Positions 35,776 through 44,249 of a stretch of DNA of 64,000 bases are shown here, piece after piece (within the stretch, counting starts at the first letter, position 1; every line of letters begins with the position of its first letter). This stretch comes from Alterinioella nitratireducens (GTDB lineage Bacteria > Pseudomonadota > Alphaproteobacteria > Rhodobacterales > Rhodobacteraceae), in NCBI RefSeq assembly GCF_013155465.1, contig NZ_JABJVX010000007.1, positions 170,576 to 234,575 on the forward strand, written 5' to 3'. The position numbers and the translations under genes were made by a program. Under the pieces are notes generated by a model. The model made no database searches. It was not told the origin of the DNA and saw nothing but the letters and a program-made list of their open reading frames with translations.

Positions 35776-36893
35776 CGGCCCAGGTTGCGCACGTCGCGCT
35801 CGCCTGACAGGGCCATGGCGGTGTCCAGCTCCTTGTGGATCACCTCCAGCGCCCTGGTCACGCCCGCCTCGCCCATCGCCCCCAGCCCGTAGACGAAGGC
35901 GCGCCCGATATAGGTGCTTTTCGCGCCCATCGCGACCGCCTTCAGCACGTCTTGGCCCGACCGGATGCCGCTGTCGAAATGCACCTCCACCTTGTCGCCC
36001 ACGGCCTCCAGGATCGAGGGCAGCATCCGGATCGCGCTCAACGCCCCGTCCTGCTGCCGCCCGCCATGGTTCGAGACGACAATCGCATCCGCCCCAACAT
36101 CGACGGCGCGCTTGGCGTCCTCCACGTCGAGGATGCCCTTCAGGATCACCGGCCCATCCCACCAGCTGCGCAGCTCGCGGATCCGGTCCCAGTCCAGCGC
36201 GTGATCGAACGCCTTCGAGGTCCATTCGCTGAGCGACCCGGTCGCATCCACCCCCTTGGCGTGGCCCACGACATTGCCGAAGGTGTGCCGCCTGGTGCCA
36301 AGCATCCCCAGGCCCCACCGCACCTTGGTCATCATGTTGGCGACAGAGGCAGGTGTCAGTTTCGGCGGCGCGGAAAGGCCGTTCTTCACGTCCTTGTGCC
36401 GCTGCCCCATGATCTGCAAATCGGCGGTGATGACCAGCGCCGAGCAGTTCGCATCCTTCGCCCGCGCGAACAGGCGGCGCATGAAATCGTCGTCCTTCAG
36501 CGTGTAGACCTGGAACCAGAACGGCTTGTCCGTGTTCGCGGCCACATCCTCGATGGAACAGATCGACATGGTCGAGAGCGTGAACGGCACCCCGAACCTC
36601 TCCGCCGCCCGCGCCGCCTTGATCTCGCCATCGGCGCATTGCATCCCCGTCAGCCCGACCGGGGCCAGCGCCACCGGCATCGCCACCTCCTGGCCCACCA
36701 TCGTCGTCGCGGTCGAGCGGCCCGTCATGTCCACGGCGACCCGCTGGCGCAGGCGGATCAGCTCGAAATCGGTGGTATTCTCACGAAAGGTCTGCTCGCT
36801 CCAACTGCCCGATTCCGCGTAATCGTAGAACATCTTCGGCGTGCGGCGCTTATAGATGCGCTTGAGATCGTCGATATTGGTGATGACGGGCAT
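35730..36893 (-). CDS. lldD: FMN-dependent 2-hydroxyacid oxidase, probably L-lactate dehydrogenase
   Basis: The 387-residue TIM-barrel flavoprotein has RIYKRRTPKMFYDYAESG at the start, LAPVGLTGMQ, FTLSTMSICSIEDVA, and the catalytic His and FMN-binding signature VSNHGGRQQDGA, followed by HFDSGIRSGQDVLKA. It oxidises L-lactate (or a related 2-hydroxyacid) to the keto acid and passes electrons to the respiratory chain at the membrane. The start at 36893 follows the upstream operator-like palindrome closely. Glycolate or mandelate oxidase specificity cannot be excluded. Confidence 0.88.
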   Translation of the reverse strand: MPVITNIDDLKRIYKRRTPKMFYDYAESGSWSEQTFRENTTDFELIRLRQRVAVDMTGRSTATTMVGQEVAMPVALAPVGLTGMQCADGEIKAARAAERFGVPFTLSTMSICSIEDVAANTDKPFWFQVYTLKDDDFMRRLFARAKDANCSALVITADLQIMGQRHKDVKNGLSAPPKLTPASVANMMTKVRWGLGMLGTRRHTFGNVVGHAKGVDATGSLSEWTSKAFDHALDWDRIRELRSWWDGPVILKGILDVEDAKRAVDVGADAIVVSNHGGRQQDGALSAIRMLPSILEAVGDKVEVHFDSGIRSGQDVLKAVAMGAKSTYIGRAFVYGLGAMGEAGVTRALEVIHKELDTAMALSGERDVRNLGRHNLLIPADFEGNWA

Positions 36894-36914
36894 CGGGGCG
36901 TCTCCGCGTGTGAC

Positions 36915-36933
36915 TGGTAAGATAGTTTTACCA
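36915..36933 (-). promoter_or_regulatory. palindromic operator upstream of lldD
   Basis: TGGTAA (36915-36920) and TTACCA (36928-36933) form a palindrome with a 7-base spacer, about 22 bases upstream of the lldD start codon. It resembles GntR/FadR/LldR-type operators (TGGT...ACCA). No GntR gene is adjacent in this window. Confidence 0.5.
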
Positions 36934-36972
36934 ATCAAGCCTAGACCGCGCAATGCCCTTCGCCCGCGCCCC

Positions 36973-37764
36973 TCAGGCCCGGTGCGCGCCCTCGGCCAGC
37001 GAGCGCACGAAATCCAGAACTTCGGCCACCGGCTTGCCCGCCGCGATCTCGGACACGATGGCCGAGCCCACGACCGCCCCATCCGCGATCCGCGCGATGC
37101 CTTCCGACATCTCGGGCGTGCGGATGCCGAAGCCCACGATGATCGGCAGGTCGGTCTGCGACTTGATCCGGGCCACTTCGGGCGCCACGTCACCCGCTTC
37201 GGGCGCGGCGGCCCCGGTGATGCCGGTGATCGAGACGTAGTAGACAAAGCCCGACGTGTTCTCCAACACCTTGGGCAGGCGGGCATCATCGGTGGTGGGC
37301 GTGGCCAGCCGGATGAAGTTCAGCCCCGCCTTCTGCGCCGGAATACACAGTTCCTCATCCTCTTCGGGCGGCAGGTCCACCACGATCAACCCGTCGATCC
37401 CGGCCTCCCTGGCGTCCCTCAGGAACGCCTCCACCCCGTGGTTGTAGATGGGGTTGTAATAGCCCATCAGCACGATGGGGGTGGTGTCGTCGCCCGTGCG
37501 GAACGCGGCGGCCAGCGCCAGCGTCTTCTTCAGCGTCTGACCGGCCTCCAGCGCGCGTTGGCCCGCAAGCTGGATGGTGGGGCCGTCGGCCATCGGATCG
37601 GTGAAGGGCAGGCCAAGCTCGATGATGTCGACGCCCGCGGCGGGCAGGCCCTTCACCACCTCCAGCGAGGTGTCGTAATCGGGATCGCCCGCCATCACAT
37701 AGGTGACGAAGGCTTTCTTGCCCGCGCTGGCAAGCTCGGCGAATTTGGCGTCGATCCGTGTCAT
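36973..37764 (-). CDS. trpA: tryptophan synthase alpha chain
   Basis: TrpA splits indole-3-glycerol phosphate and channels indole to TrpB. The 263-residue TIM-barrel shows [36 protein letters not shown] (catalytic Glu and Asp), [26 protein letters not shown] and [12 protein letters not shown], with [13 protein letters not shown]. The longer open frame to 37929 has no family match before MTRIDAKF, so the start is 37764. It is far from trpF and trpB, so tryptophan genes form separate units here. Confidence 0.97.
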   Translation of the reverse strand: MTRIDAKFAELASAGKKAFVTYVMAGDPDYDTSLEVVKGLPAAGVDIIELGLPFTDPMADGPTIQLAGQRALEAGQTLKKTLALAAAFRTGDDTTPIVLMGYYNPIYNHGVEAFLRDAREAGIDGLIVVDLPPEEDEELCIPAQKAGLNFIRLATPTTDDARLPKVLENTSGFVYYVSITGITGAAAPEAGDVAPEVARIKSQTDLPIIVGFGIRTPEMSEGIARIADGAVVGSAIVSEIAAGKPVAEVLDFVRSLAEGAHRA

Positions 37765-37965
37765 TCTGGGTTCCCCATCTGGCGTCCGGCCCGGTTTGGC
37801 GAATGCCGCGCCGGAAATCAATGGGGTCCGCACAGGCGAGGACGCCCGGCAGGGGCGGAGGAGCGGCTCCTCGCCCCCGTTCCGGGCGCTCCTCGCCCTA
37901 TCCCGTTGCGCCCTATCCCGCATCCGCATAGAAGGCGCGCAGGATCAGCCAGGCGGAGAGGGATC

Positions 37966-39063
37966 ATGGGTTTCAGGATGGGAATTGTGGGTCTGCCCAA
38001 TGTCGGCAAATCGACCCTTTTCAACGCGCTCACACGCACCGCCGCCGCGCAGGCCGCAAACTTTCCCTTCTGCACGATCGAGCCCAATGTGGGCGATGTC
38101 GCCGTTCCCGATGCGCGGCTGGACCGCCTCGCCGCCATTGCCGGATCGAAACAGATCATCCCCACCCGCATGACCTTCGTCGACATCGCGGGCCTGGTGA
38201 AAGGCGCCTCGCGCGGCGAAGGGCTCGGCAACCAGTTCCTCGCCAATATCCGCGAGACCGACGCCATCGCCCATGTGCTGCGCTGCTTCGAGGATGGCGA
38301 TGTCACCCATGTCGAGGACCGCATCGACCCCGTCGCGGATGCCGAAACCATCGAGACCGAGCTGATGCTGGCCGATATGGACTCGATCGAGAAACGCCTG
38401 CAGACCATCACCCGCAAGCTGCGCGGCGGCGACAAGGAGGCGGTGCAGCAGGAACGCCTGCTCAAGGCGGCGCTGGCGATGCTGGAAGACGGCAAGCCCG
38501 CCCGCATGGTCGAGGTCGCCCCCGATGACGCCAAGGCCTGGAAGATGCTGCAACTTCTGACCACCAAGCCCATCCTCTATGTCTGCAATGTCGAGGAGGC
38601 ATCCGCGGCCAGCGGCAACGCCTTCTCCGCCAGGGTCGCCGACATGGCCGAGGCCCAGGGCGCCGCCCATGTCGTGATCTCCGCCCAGATCGAGGAGGAG
38701 ATCAGCCAGCTCGACGCCGAGGAGGCCGCCATGTTCCTCGACGAAATGGGGCTGGAGGAGGCGGGCCTCGATCGCCTCATCCGCGCCGGATACGAGTTGC
38801 TGCACCTTGAGACCTATTTCACCGTCGGCCCCAAGGAGGCGCGCGCCTGGACCATCCGCACCGGCACCACCGCGCCCAAGGCCGCAGGCATCATCCACGG
38901 CGATTTCGAACGCGGCTTCATCCGCGCCGAGACGATTTCCTATGACGATTACATCGCCCATGACGGCGAACAGGGGTCAAAAGACGCGGGCAAGATGCGC
39001 GCCGAGGGCAAAGCTTACGTCGTCAAGGATGGCGACGTGCTGCACTTCCTGTTCAACACCTGA
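37966..39063 (+). CDS. ychF: ribosome-binding ATPase YchF
   Basis: YchF is an Obg-related P-loop NTPase that prefers ATP and binds ribosomes. The 365-residue protein starts MGFRMGIVGLPNVGKSTLFNALTRTAA with the G1 motif, has FVDIAGLVKGASRGEGLGNQFL (G3 region), YVCNVEE (G4 region), a coiled-coil insertion, and the C-terminal TGS domain (WTIRTGTTAPKAAGIIHGDFERGFIRAE). The ATG at 37966 follows GGAGAGGG. Its stop overlaps the convergent saccharopine dehydrogenase-like gene by 11 bases. Confidence 0.97.
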   Translation: MGFRMGIVGLPNVGKSTLFNALTRTAAAQAANFPFCTIEPNVGDVAVPDARLDRLAAIAGSKQIIPTRMTFVDIAGLVKGASRGEGLGNQFLANIRETDAIAHVLRCFEDGDVTHVEDRIDPVADAETIETELMLADMDSIEKRLQTITRKLRGGDKEAVQQERLLKAALAMLEDGKPARMVEVAPDDAKAWKMLQLLTTKPILYVCNVEEASAASGNAFSARVADMAEAQGAAHVVISAQIEEEISQLDAEEAAMFLDEMGLEEAGLDRLIRAGYELLHLETYFTVGPKEARAWTIRTGTTAPKAAGIIHGDFERGFIRAETISYDDYIAHDGEQGSKDAGKMRAEGKAYVVKDGDVLHFLFNT

Positions 39064-40672
39064 CGGGCGGCGCGGCGGGATCGCCAGGTGTCGCCGCCAC
39101 CAGCCAGCCCCGGTAGCGCACGATCAGCGCCCCGGTGATCGGCGCGCGCAGGCTGACGTCGAAATGGAACCGGCCGTCCTGCACATGCTCCCGCGCCTCC
39201 GAGACCGGCAGCAACCAGCGCGGCATCGGGATCGGCCCGACGCGGCCCGACCTTACCGGATAGAGCAGTTCCTCCCCCGCGACCCTCAGCCCCAGGAGGA
39301 AGGTGAACGGTCCGAAGCGTTCCGTCATCCCGGCGCGTGTCGGGGTCAGATGCGACCGGAACCGCCGCGTGCCGAACCGCCTCTCCCAGGTCTCGCCGCG
39401 CCGCGTCACGGTCTTCGTGACCTCCACCTCCAGATCCGGGCTGGCGGGCGGAAACCGGACCAGCGCGGCCAGCAGCCGGGGCCAGAGCCCCGCCCCGCGC
39501 ATCACCTCGCTCCGCCCCTGCCAGCGGCTCTTGTCCGCCGTCACGTGGGTCTGCCGGATCGGCGCGGGCAGGGCCGCGAAGCTCTCGCCGAGGACGGCCT
39601 CGAAGATGGGCATGAAAGGCACGGTATCGCGCTCCGTCCGCACCTGAAGGTCGCGCATCGCGGCCTCGGCCTCGGATAGGTTGACCACCCCAAGCGCGGG
39701 CCGCGCGCCCGCGGGCAAGGCGTCCCGGCGCAGGAGGGCGCGCGCGGCAATCGCCGGGATGAACGGCCCGTCGCCATCCTCGGCCAGCAACCGCCACCTG
39801 CGCCGCTCGCGCCCCGTGATCACGGTCACCGACATCGCGCCGCGACCGCTGCCGAATGGGGCCAGCAGGTCGGCCAACCCCTTGAACACCGCCAGCACCG
39901 GCCCGGAGATCGGCACCGGCATCACCCGGCGCAGCATGGCGAAGGCGGCCAGCCCGTAGCGCATCACGGCCAGTTCCAACCCGGCCCGGAACACCACCGT
40001 CCCGGCCCCGAAATGCGCCGGGAAAAGGCGCAGGTCCGGCACCTCGATCATCCATCCCTGCCGCCTTGTGCCACCCGGCAGAGTGTAGCGCGCCGGGCTG
40101 GACCATCCCGGCACCTCCTCCCACGTCCCGCCGCGCCAGACCGCCATTGGCCGCCCGGCCTGTGACAGGATCGAGCGCATCACCGACCGCCCGCGCGGGC
40201 TGCGGTTTCCGGGCAGGATCGCGGTGTCGATCACCCGTGGCCGCTCCTCGCCCGCCAGCGCCGTGACCGCCGCCGAGGACAGCGCCGGAACCGACGAGAG
40301 GCCCGAGATCACGCAGACCCCGGCGGCCCGCGCCGCCCCGTCCAGCGCGGTAATCCCGGTGCAGAAATCGGCGTCGTCGCAGAGGTCGAGGTAATGCGCC
40401 CCCGCCGCGATCGCCGCGCGCGGCAGGCGGTAGGGATCGCCGCCATAGGCGTGAAACGGCCCCGCGGCGTCGATCACGACCTCAAAGCCCGCCAGCCCGT
40501 CCAGCGCCCCCGCCCGGTCCATCCGCAACCCCCCGGCCCCGATCTCGGTGGCCAGGCGCTCGGCGGCCCCAAGGTCGCGCCCCGCGATGGTGACCGCATG
40601 GCCATCGCGCACAAGAAGCCGCGCCAGCCGTTCGCCGAAGACGCCATAGCCGCCAAGCAAAAGCACCTTCAT
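39053..40672 (-). CDS. saccharopine dehydrogenase-like NAD(P)-binding protein fused to DUF4166
   Basis: The 539-residue protein starts with a Rossmann fold (MKVLLLGGYGVFGERLARLL, GxGxxG type) like saccharopine dehydrogenase-family enzymes, including VIDAAGPFHAYGGDPYRLPRAA and GAHYLDLCDD. From about residue 355 it continues into a region resembling DUF4166 (FEAVLGESFAALPAPIRQTH, LEVEVTKTV, RFGPFTFLL). The reaction is unknown. The start at 40672 overlaps the stop of the next minus-strand gene by 4 bases (ATGA), so the two are coupled. Confidence 0.78.
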   Translation of the reverse strand: MKVLLLGGYGVFGERLARLLVRDGHAVTIAGRDLGAAERLATEIGAGGLRMDRAGALDGLAGFEVVIDAAGPFHAYGGDPYRLPRAAIAAGAHYLDLCDDADFCTGITALDGAARAAGVCVISGLSSVPALSSAAVTALAGEERPRVIDTAILPGNRSPRGRSVMRSILSQAGRPMAVWRGGTWEEVPGWSSPARYTLPGGTRRQGWMIEVPDLRLFPAHFGAGTVVFRAGLELAVMRYGLAAFAMLRRVMPVPISGPVLAVFKGLADLLAPFGSGRGAMSVTVITGRERRRWRLLAEDGDGPFIPAIAARALLRRDALPAGARPALGVVNLSEAEAAMRDLQVRTERDTVPFMPIFEAVLGESFAALPAPIRQTHVTADKSRWQGRSEVMRGAGLWPRLLAALVRFPPASPDLEVEVTKTVTRRGETWERRFGTRRFRSHLTPTRAGMTERFGPFTFLLGLRVAGEELLYPVRSGRVGPIPMPRWLLPVSEAREHVQDGRFHFDVSLRAPITGALIVRYRGWLVAATPGDPAAPPVRC

Positions 40673-41118
40673 CGCAGCAACCTCGCCTGGAAATCCGGGT
40701 CCGGCAGGGCGCAGAGATCGGCCCGCCCGAACAGCCGGTAGCGGTTGCGCGCAAGTGCCCGGTAAAACCAATCCCTCACCGGACGCGGCAGCACGCGCAG
40801 CCCCCCGGCGATCCGGCCCCATCCGCCAAAGCACCGCCCCGCTTTCATGATTGCATCGCTGTCGGCATACGCCACGCCATCCACGAGGAACAGCCAGCTT
40901 TCAGGATCCTCCGCCTCCAGCCCGTAATGCGCCATCAGCGCGGCGCCAAGCGGCGTCTGCATCGGGCAGATGCGCACGCGCCCGGTCTTGTCCAGCCGGT
41001 GGATCATCCGCGCGCCCCAGCTGCAAATCGCGCAGCTTGCATCCAACACCGCAACCGGCGCGCTGTCATCGAAGGCGGGCACGTCGGGGTCGTCGCGATA
41101 GGAATTGGGCGGGGTCAT
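40669..41118 (-). CDS. DCC (DUF393) family thiol-disulfide protein
   Basis: The 149-residue protein has the DxxCxxC-type motif of the DCC1-like family (AVLDASCAICSWGARMI), followed by ICPMQTPLGAAL and WLFLVDGVAYADSDAIMKAGRCF. Members are thioredoxin-fold proteins of unclear substrate. The downstream gene is coupled to it by a 4-base overlap. The start at 41118 is preferred to the frame from 41157 because the extra residues have no family resemblance. Confidence 0.82.
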   Translation of the reverse strand: MTPPNSYRDDPDVPAFDDSAPVAVLDASCAICSWGARMIHRLDKTGRVRICPMQTPLGAALMAHYGLEAEDPESWLFLVDGVAYADSDAIMKAGRCFGGWGRIAGGLRVLPRPVRDWFYRALARNRYRLFGRADLCALPDPDFQARLLR

Positions 41119-41190
41119 TGCGGGGCCGACTATCCGCCAGGTCCGTCCCCGCCACAAGCCCGCGCTTCAGCCGGAAACGCCGACGGCTCC

Positions 41191-42393
41191 CTATTCGGCG
41201 GCGATCCGTGCGGCGGTCGGCAGCGCCTGTTCCAGATCGGCCAGAATATCCTCGACCTCTTCCAGCCCCACCGACAGGCGGATCAGCCCGTCGCCGATGC
41301 CATGCACCGCGCGTTCCTCGGGCGTATAGACCGAATGTGTCATGGATGCCGGATGCTGGATCAGCGTTTCCGCATCGCCAAGCGACACCGCGCGCTGGAT
41401 CATCTGCAACCGGTTCATCATGGCGCGGCCCGCCTCAAGCCCGCCCTCCAGTTCAAAGGCGATCATCGCGCCGGGCTGGTCCATCTGGCGGCGTGCCAGC
41501 GCGACCTGCTCAAAGCTCTCCAGCCCCGGATAATGCACCTTGGTGACACCCGGCTGCGCCTCCAGCCAATCGGCGACCACCTTGGCCGAGGCGCAATGCC
41601 GGTCCAGCCGCAGCGCCAGCGTCTTGAGACCGCGCAGCACCAGCATCGCGTTGAAGGGCGCCATCACCGCGCCCGTCATGTCCTTCATGCCCACCATGCG
41701 GATCTCGGTGATCTCTTCGGCGCGGCCCACCACGATTCCGGCCACGACATCGCCATGCCCGCCCAGGTACTTGGTCGCGGAATGTACCACGAGGTCGGCC
41801 CCAAGCGCGATGGGCCGGGTCAGGTAGGGCGTGGCATAGGTGTTGTCGACCACGACCGTCGCCCCCGCCTCATGCGCGATCTCCGCGACCGCGCGAATAT
41901 CGACCAGCCGCATGTTGGGGTTCGCGGGCGTCTCGAAATAGACCACGCGGGTCTTTTCGCCGATCGCGGCGCGCAGGGTCTCCGGCTCGGTCAGGTCGAT
42001 ATGCGTGACGGTGACGCCCCATTTCTCCAGCCCGTGATGCAGGTAGGTGAAGGTGCAGCCGTAAAGCGTCTTGTCGATGATGATCTCGTCGCCCGGTTTC
42101 AGCAGCGTCCACAGCGTCGAGGTGATCGCCCCCATCCCCGAGGACAGCGCGAGGCCCGCCTCGGCCCCCTCCAATGTCGCCATGCGGTTCTCCAGCAGGT
42201 CGCAGGTCGGGTTCGAGATGCGCGAATAGAAATGGCCCTGACGCTCGCCCGCGAAAATCTCGCCGCCCGCCTCGGCGGTGTCGAAAGTGAAGGTCGAGGT
42301 CAGGTGCAGCGGCGGAACCAGCGCCCCCTCGTTCTGCCGCGGATCATATGCGTGGTGAATTGCGCGCGTGGAAAAACCTTTGCCGACAGCCAT
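41191..42393 (-). CDS. methionine gamma-lyase (PLP)
   Basis: The 400-residue protein belongs to the Cys/Met-metabolism PLP family. The PLP lysine is Lys208 (HSATKYLGGHGD). The segment TLYGCTFTYLHHG contains the active-site Tyr111 and Cys113; that Cys is a hallmark of methionine gamma-lyase rather than of O-acetylhomoserine sulfhydrylases or cystathionine lyases. It would release methanethiol, ammonia and 2-oxobutyrate from methionine. A divergent Lrp/AsnC-type gene lies 126 bases upstream, which fits regulation by methionine. Confidence 0.88.
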   Translation of the reverse strand: MAVGKGFSTRAIHHAYDPRQNEGALVPPLHLTSTFTFDTAEAGGEIFAGERQGHFYSRISNPTCDLLENRMATLEGAEAGLALSSGMGAITSTLWTLLKPGDEIIIDKTLYGCTFTYLHHGLEKWGVTVTHIDLTEPETLRAAIGEKTRVVYFETPANPNMRLVDIRAVAEIAHEAGATVVVDNTYATPYLTRPIALGADLVVHSATKYLGGHGDVVAGIVVGRAEEITEIRMVGMKDMTGAVMAPFNAMLVLRGLKTLALRLDRHCASAKVVADWLEAQPGVTKVHYPGLESFEQVALARRQMDQPGAMIAFELEGGLEAGRAMMNRLQMIQRAVSLGDAETLIQHPASMTHSVYTPEERAVHGIGDGLIRLSVGLEEVEDILADLEQALPTAARIAAE

Positions 42394-42453
42394 GACAGCC
42401 TCCTGATGTGCGATTTGCGGCAGGATGGCATGGGGGCAGGGGCATGTGCTTGC

Positions 42454-42494
42454 TATCTATGCCACTTTGGCGATAGATATTGGCATTAAATGCC
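42454..42494. promoter_or_regulatory. paired palindromes in the divergent methionine-lyase/Lrp promoter
   Basis: TATCTAT (42454-42460) and ATAGATA (42473-42479) are inverted with a 12-base spacer. A second palindrome, GGCATT-A-AATGCC, follows at 42482-42494. Both lie between the divergent genes and look like binding sites for the Lrp-type regulator. Confidence 0.5.
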
Positions 42495-42519
42495 GGTACT
42501 GGCCGATATTGGGGGCAGA

Positions 42520-42978
42520 ATGGATAGCAAGGATCGCCAGATCCTCCGCGCCTTGCAGCAAGATGGCCGGATGGCCAACCTGGAGCTGGCCGAGCGGGTC
42601 AGCCTCTCGCCCTCGCCCTGCCTGCGCCGGTTGCGAAACCTTGAGGCATCGGGGGCCATTCGCGGCTTTCACGCCGATGTCGACCGCGCCGCCTACGGCC
42701 TGCCGATCCTGGCCTTCGTCCAGATCAGGCTGGAGCGTCACAGCGATGAGATCGTGCGCCAGTTCGAGGCCCGGATCTCGACCCTCGCCGAGGTTCTGGA
42801 ATGCTACATGCTGACCGGCGGGACGGATTATTTCCTCAAGGTCGTGGTCTCGGGTCTGGATGCCTACGAGGATTTCATCCGCCACCGCATCCACACCATC
42901 GGCGGCATCGGATCCATCGACACCAGCTTCGTCTACGGCACGGTCAAGCGCTCGGGCGTGTTCCCCCGGATCGACTGA
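42520..42978 (+). CDS. Lrp/AsnC-family transcriptional regulator
   Basis: The 152-residue protein has an N-terminal winged helix (MDSKDRQILRALQQDGRMANLELAERVSLSPSPCLRRL) and a C-terminal RAM/ligand-binding domain (ILAFVQIRLERHSDEIV, VLECYMLTGGTDYFLKVV, IGSIDTSFVYGTVKRSG). It probably controls the divergent methionine gamma-lyase gene, with methionine or a related amino acid as the effector. GGGGGCAG precedes the ATG. The downstream G-rich repeat separates it from a convergent reductase gene. Confidence 0.93.
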   Translation: MDSKDRQILRALQQDGRMANLELAERVSLSPSPCLRRLRNLEASGAIRGFHADVDRAAYGLPILAFVQIRLERHSDEIVRQFEARISTLAEVLECYMLTGGTDYFLKVVVSGLDAYEDFIRHRIHTIGGIGSIDTSFVYGTVKRSGVFPRID

Positions 42979-42999
42979 GGCGGCGGGACGATCCGCACC

Positions 43000-43047
43000 G
43001 GGGGGTGTACGGGGGGTGCATCGGGGGGTGTACGGGGGGCACCCCCC
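43000..43047 (+). repeat. tandem G6 repeat with quadruplex and hairpin potential
   Basis: Four runs of six G at 43000-43005, 43011-43016, 43023-43028 and 43034-43039 are separated by 5-6 bases in near-identical 11-12-base units (GGGGGGTGTAC and similar). This fits a four-tract G-quadruplex. A run CACCCCCC (43040-43047) can instead pair with GGGGGGTG at 43023-43030. It lies between convergent genes. Confidence 0.75.
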
Positions 43048-43067
43048 TCATTTCGGGCATTTCTGGG

Positions 43068-44066
43068 TCAGACGCGGACGATCAGTTTGCCGGTGTTTTC
43101 GCCCCGGTAGAGCATCCCGATCGCATCCATCGCGGCCTCGGGCCCGTCCAGAAAATGCTCGCGCACGGTCAGTTCTCCCTCGCGCAACCACCCCGCCAGC
43201 GCGGCCAGCGCCTCCTCGGTCCGGTCGGCGTAATCGAAGGCGAGGAAGCCCTGCATCCGCGCCCGCGCGACCAGCAGCTGCCGATGCACGCGCGGCCCCA
43301 TTGGTGTGGGATTCCAATCGGTTACGGCAGCCGTCCCGCAAATCGTGATGCGCGCGCCGAGGGCCAGATGTTCCATCACCGCATCCGAGATCGGCCCGCA
43401 GGTATTGTCGAAATAGCAGTCCACGCCATCCGGGCAGGCTTCCGCCAGCGCGCCACCAACGTCTTGGGACTTATAGTCAATCGCCGCGCCATATCCGAAG
43501 TCTTCGATGCAGGCCCGCCTCTTCTCAGCCCCGCCCGCGATTCCGACCGTCCGGCACCCCATGATCTTCGCAATCTGCCCCACAGCCGACCCCACAGCCC
43601 CCGCCCCAGTCGACACAACGACGGTATCCCCCGCCTTCGCCGCACAGCTCTCGCGCAATCCGAAATAGGCGGTCACGCCGTTCAGCCCCATGATTCCAAG
43701 GGCATAGCTGCGCGGCAGATCGGTCTCTGTCACCTTGCGGCTGATCTCGCGGCCATCGCTGATCTTGTGCGTCTGCCAGCCGAAAAGGCCGTGAATCACG
43801 TCGCCCTCGGCGTAATCCGGATGCCGGCTTTCGAGCACCTCGCCAACGCCAAAACTGCGCATTGGATCGCCAAGCGCCACCGGCGGCGAGTAATTCGGCA
43901 CATCGTTCGCCCATCCCCGCATCGCCGGATCGACCGACCAATGCGTGACCCGGATCAGCACTTCACCCTCACCCGGTTCGCCCACGGGCACCTCGCGCCG
44001 CTCGAAATGCTCAGGCCCCGGAACCCCCACGGGCCGATTGGCAAGAATGATCTGCGTGTTCATCAT
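43068..44066 (-). CDS. NADP-dependent medium-chain oxidoreductase (CurA/leukotriene B4 dehydrogenase-like)
   Basis: The 332-residue protein belongs to the zinc-free medium-chain dehydrogenase/reductase group. It has ILANRPVGVPGPEHFERRE at the start, an MDR catalytic fold and the nucleotide-binding VVSTGAGAVGSAVGQIAKIMG, followed by GIAGGAEKRR. Family members reduce enones with NADPH. A Gly-rich AAxxG motif is intact; the substrate is unknown. The start at 44066 follows GAAAGGG. Confidence 0.87.
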   Translation of the reverse strand: MMNTQIILANRPVGVPGPEHFERREVPVGEPGEGEVLIRVTHWSVDPAMRGWANDVPNYSPPVALGDPMRSFGVGEVLESRHPDYAEGDVIHGLFGWQTHKISDGREISRKVTETDLPRSYALGIMGLNGVTAYFGLRESCAAKAGDTVVVSTGAGAVGSAVGQIAKIMGCRTVGIAGGAEKRRACIEDFGYGAAIDYKSQDVGGALAEACPDGVDCYFDNTCGPISDAVMEHLALGARITICGTAAVTDWNPTPMGPRVHRQLLVARARMQGFLAFDYADRTEEALAALAGWLREGELTVREHFLDGPEAAMDAIGMLYRGENTGKLIVRV

Positions 44067-44249
44067 GGCGGACCCTTTCGCTTTGCTGACGCGCCGCAGA
44101 CTGCGCCAGGGCCGCATCCGCGACAACACGAAATGCCGCCCCGCATGATCTTTTCCGGGGCAGGCAACTGCTGCGAACAGCATCAAGGGGAACAAGAGAC
44201 CCCTACCGAACGTTGGCCGTGCGGAGATGGGAAAAGGACCAGAAAGCCC

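Noticed and set aside
42801..44240. Long frame running into the CtaG-like gene from 42801
   Set aside because: Only the last 241 codons resemble a protein family; the earlier part is antisense to the medium-chain reductase and overlaps the Lrp-type gene.
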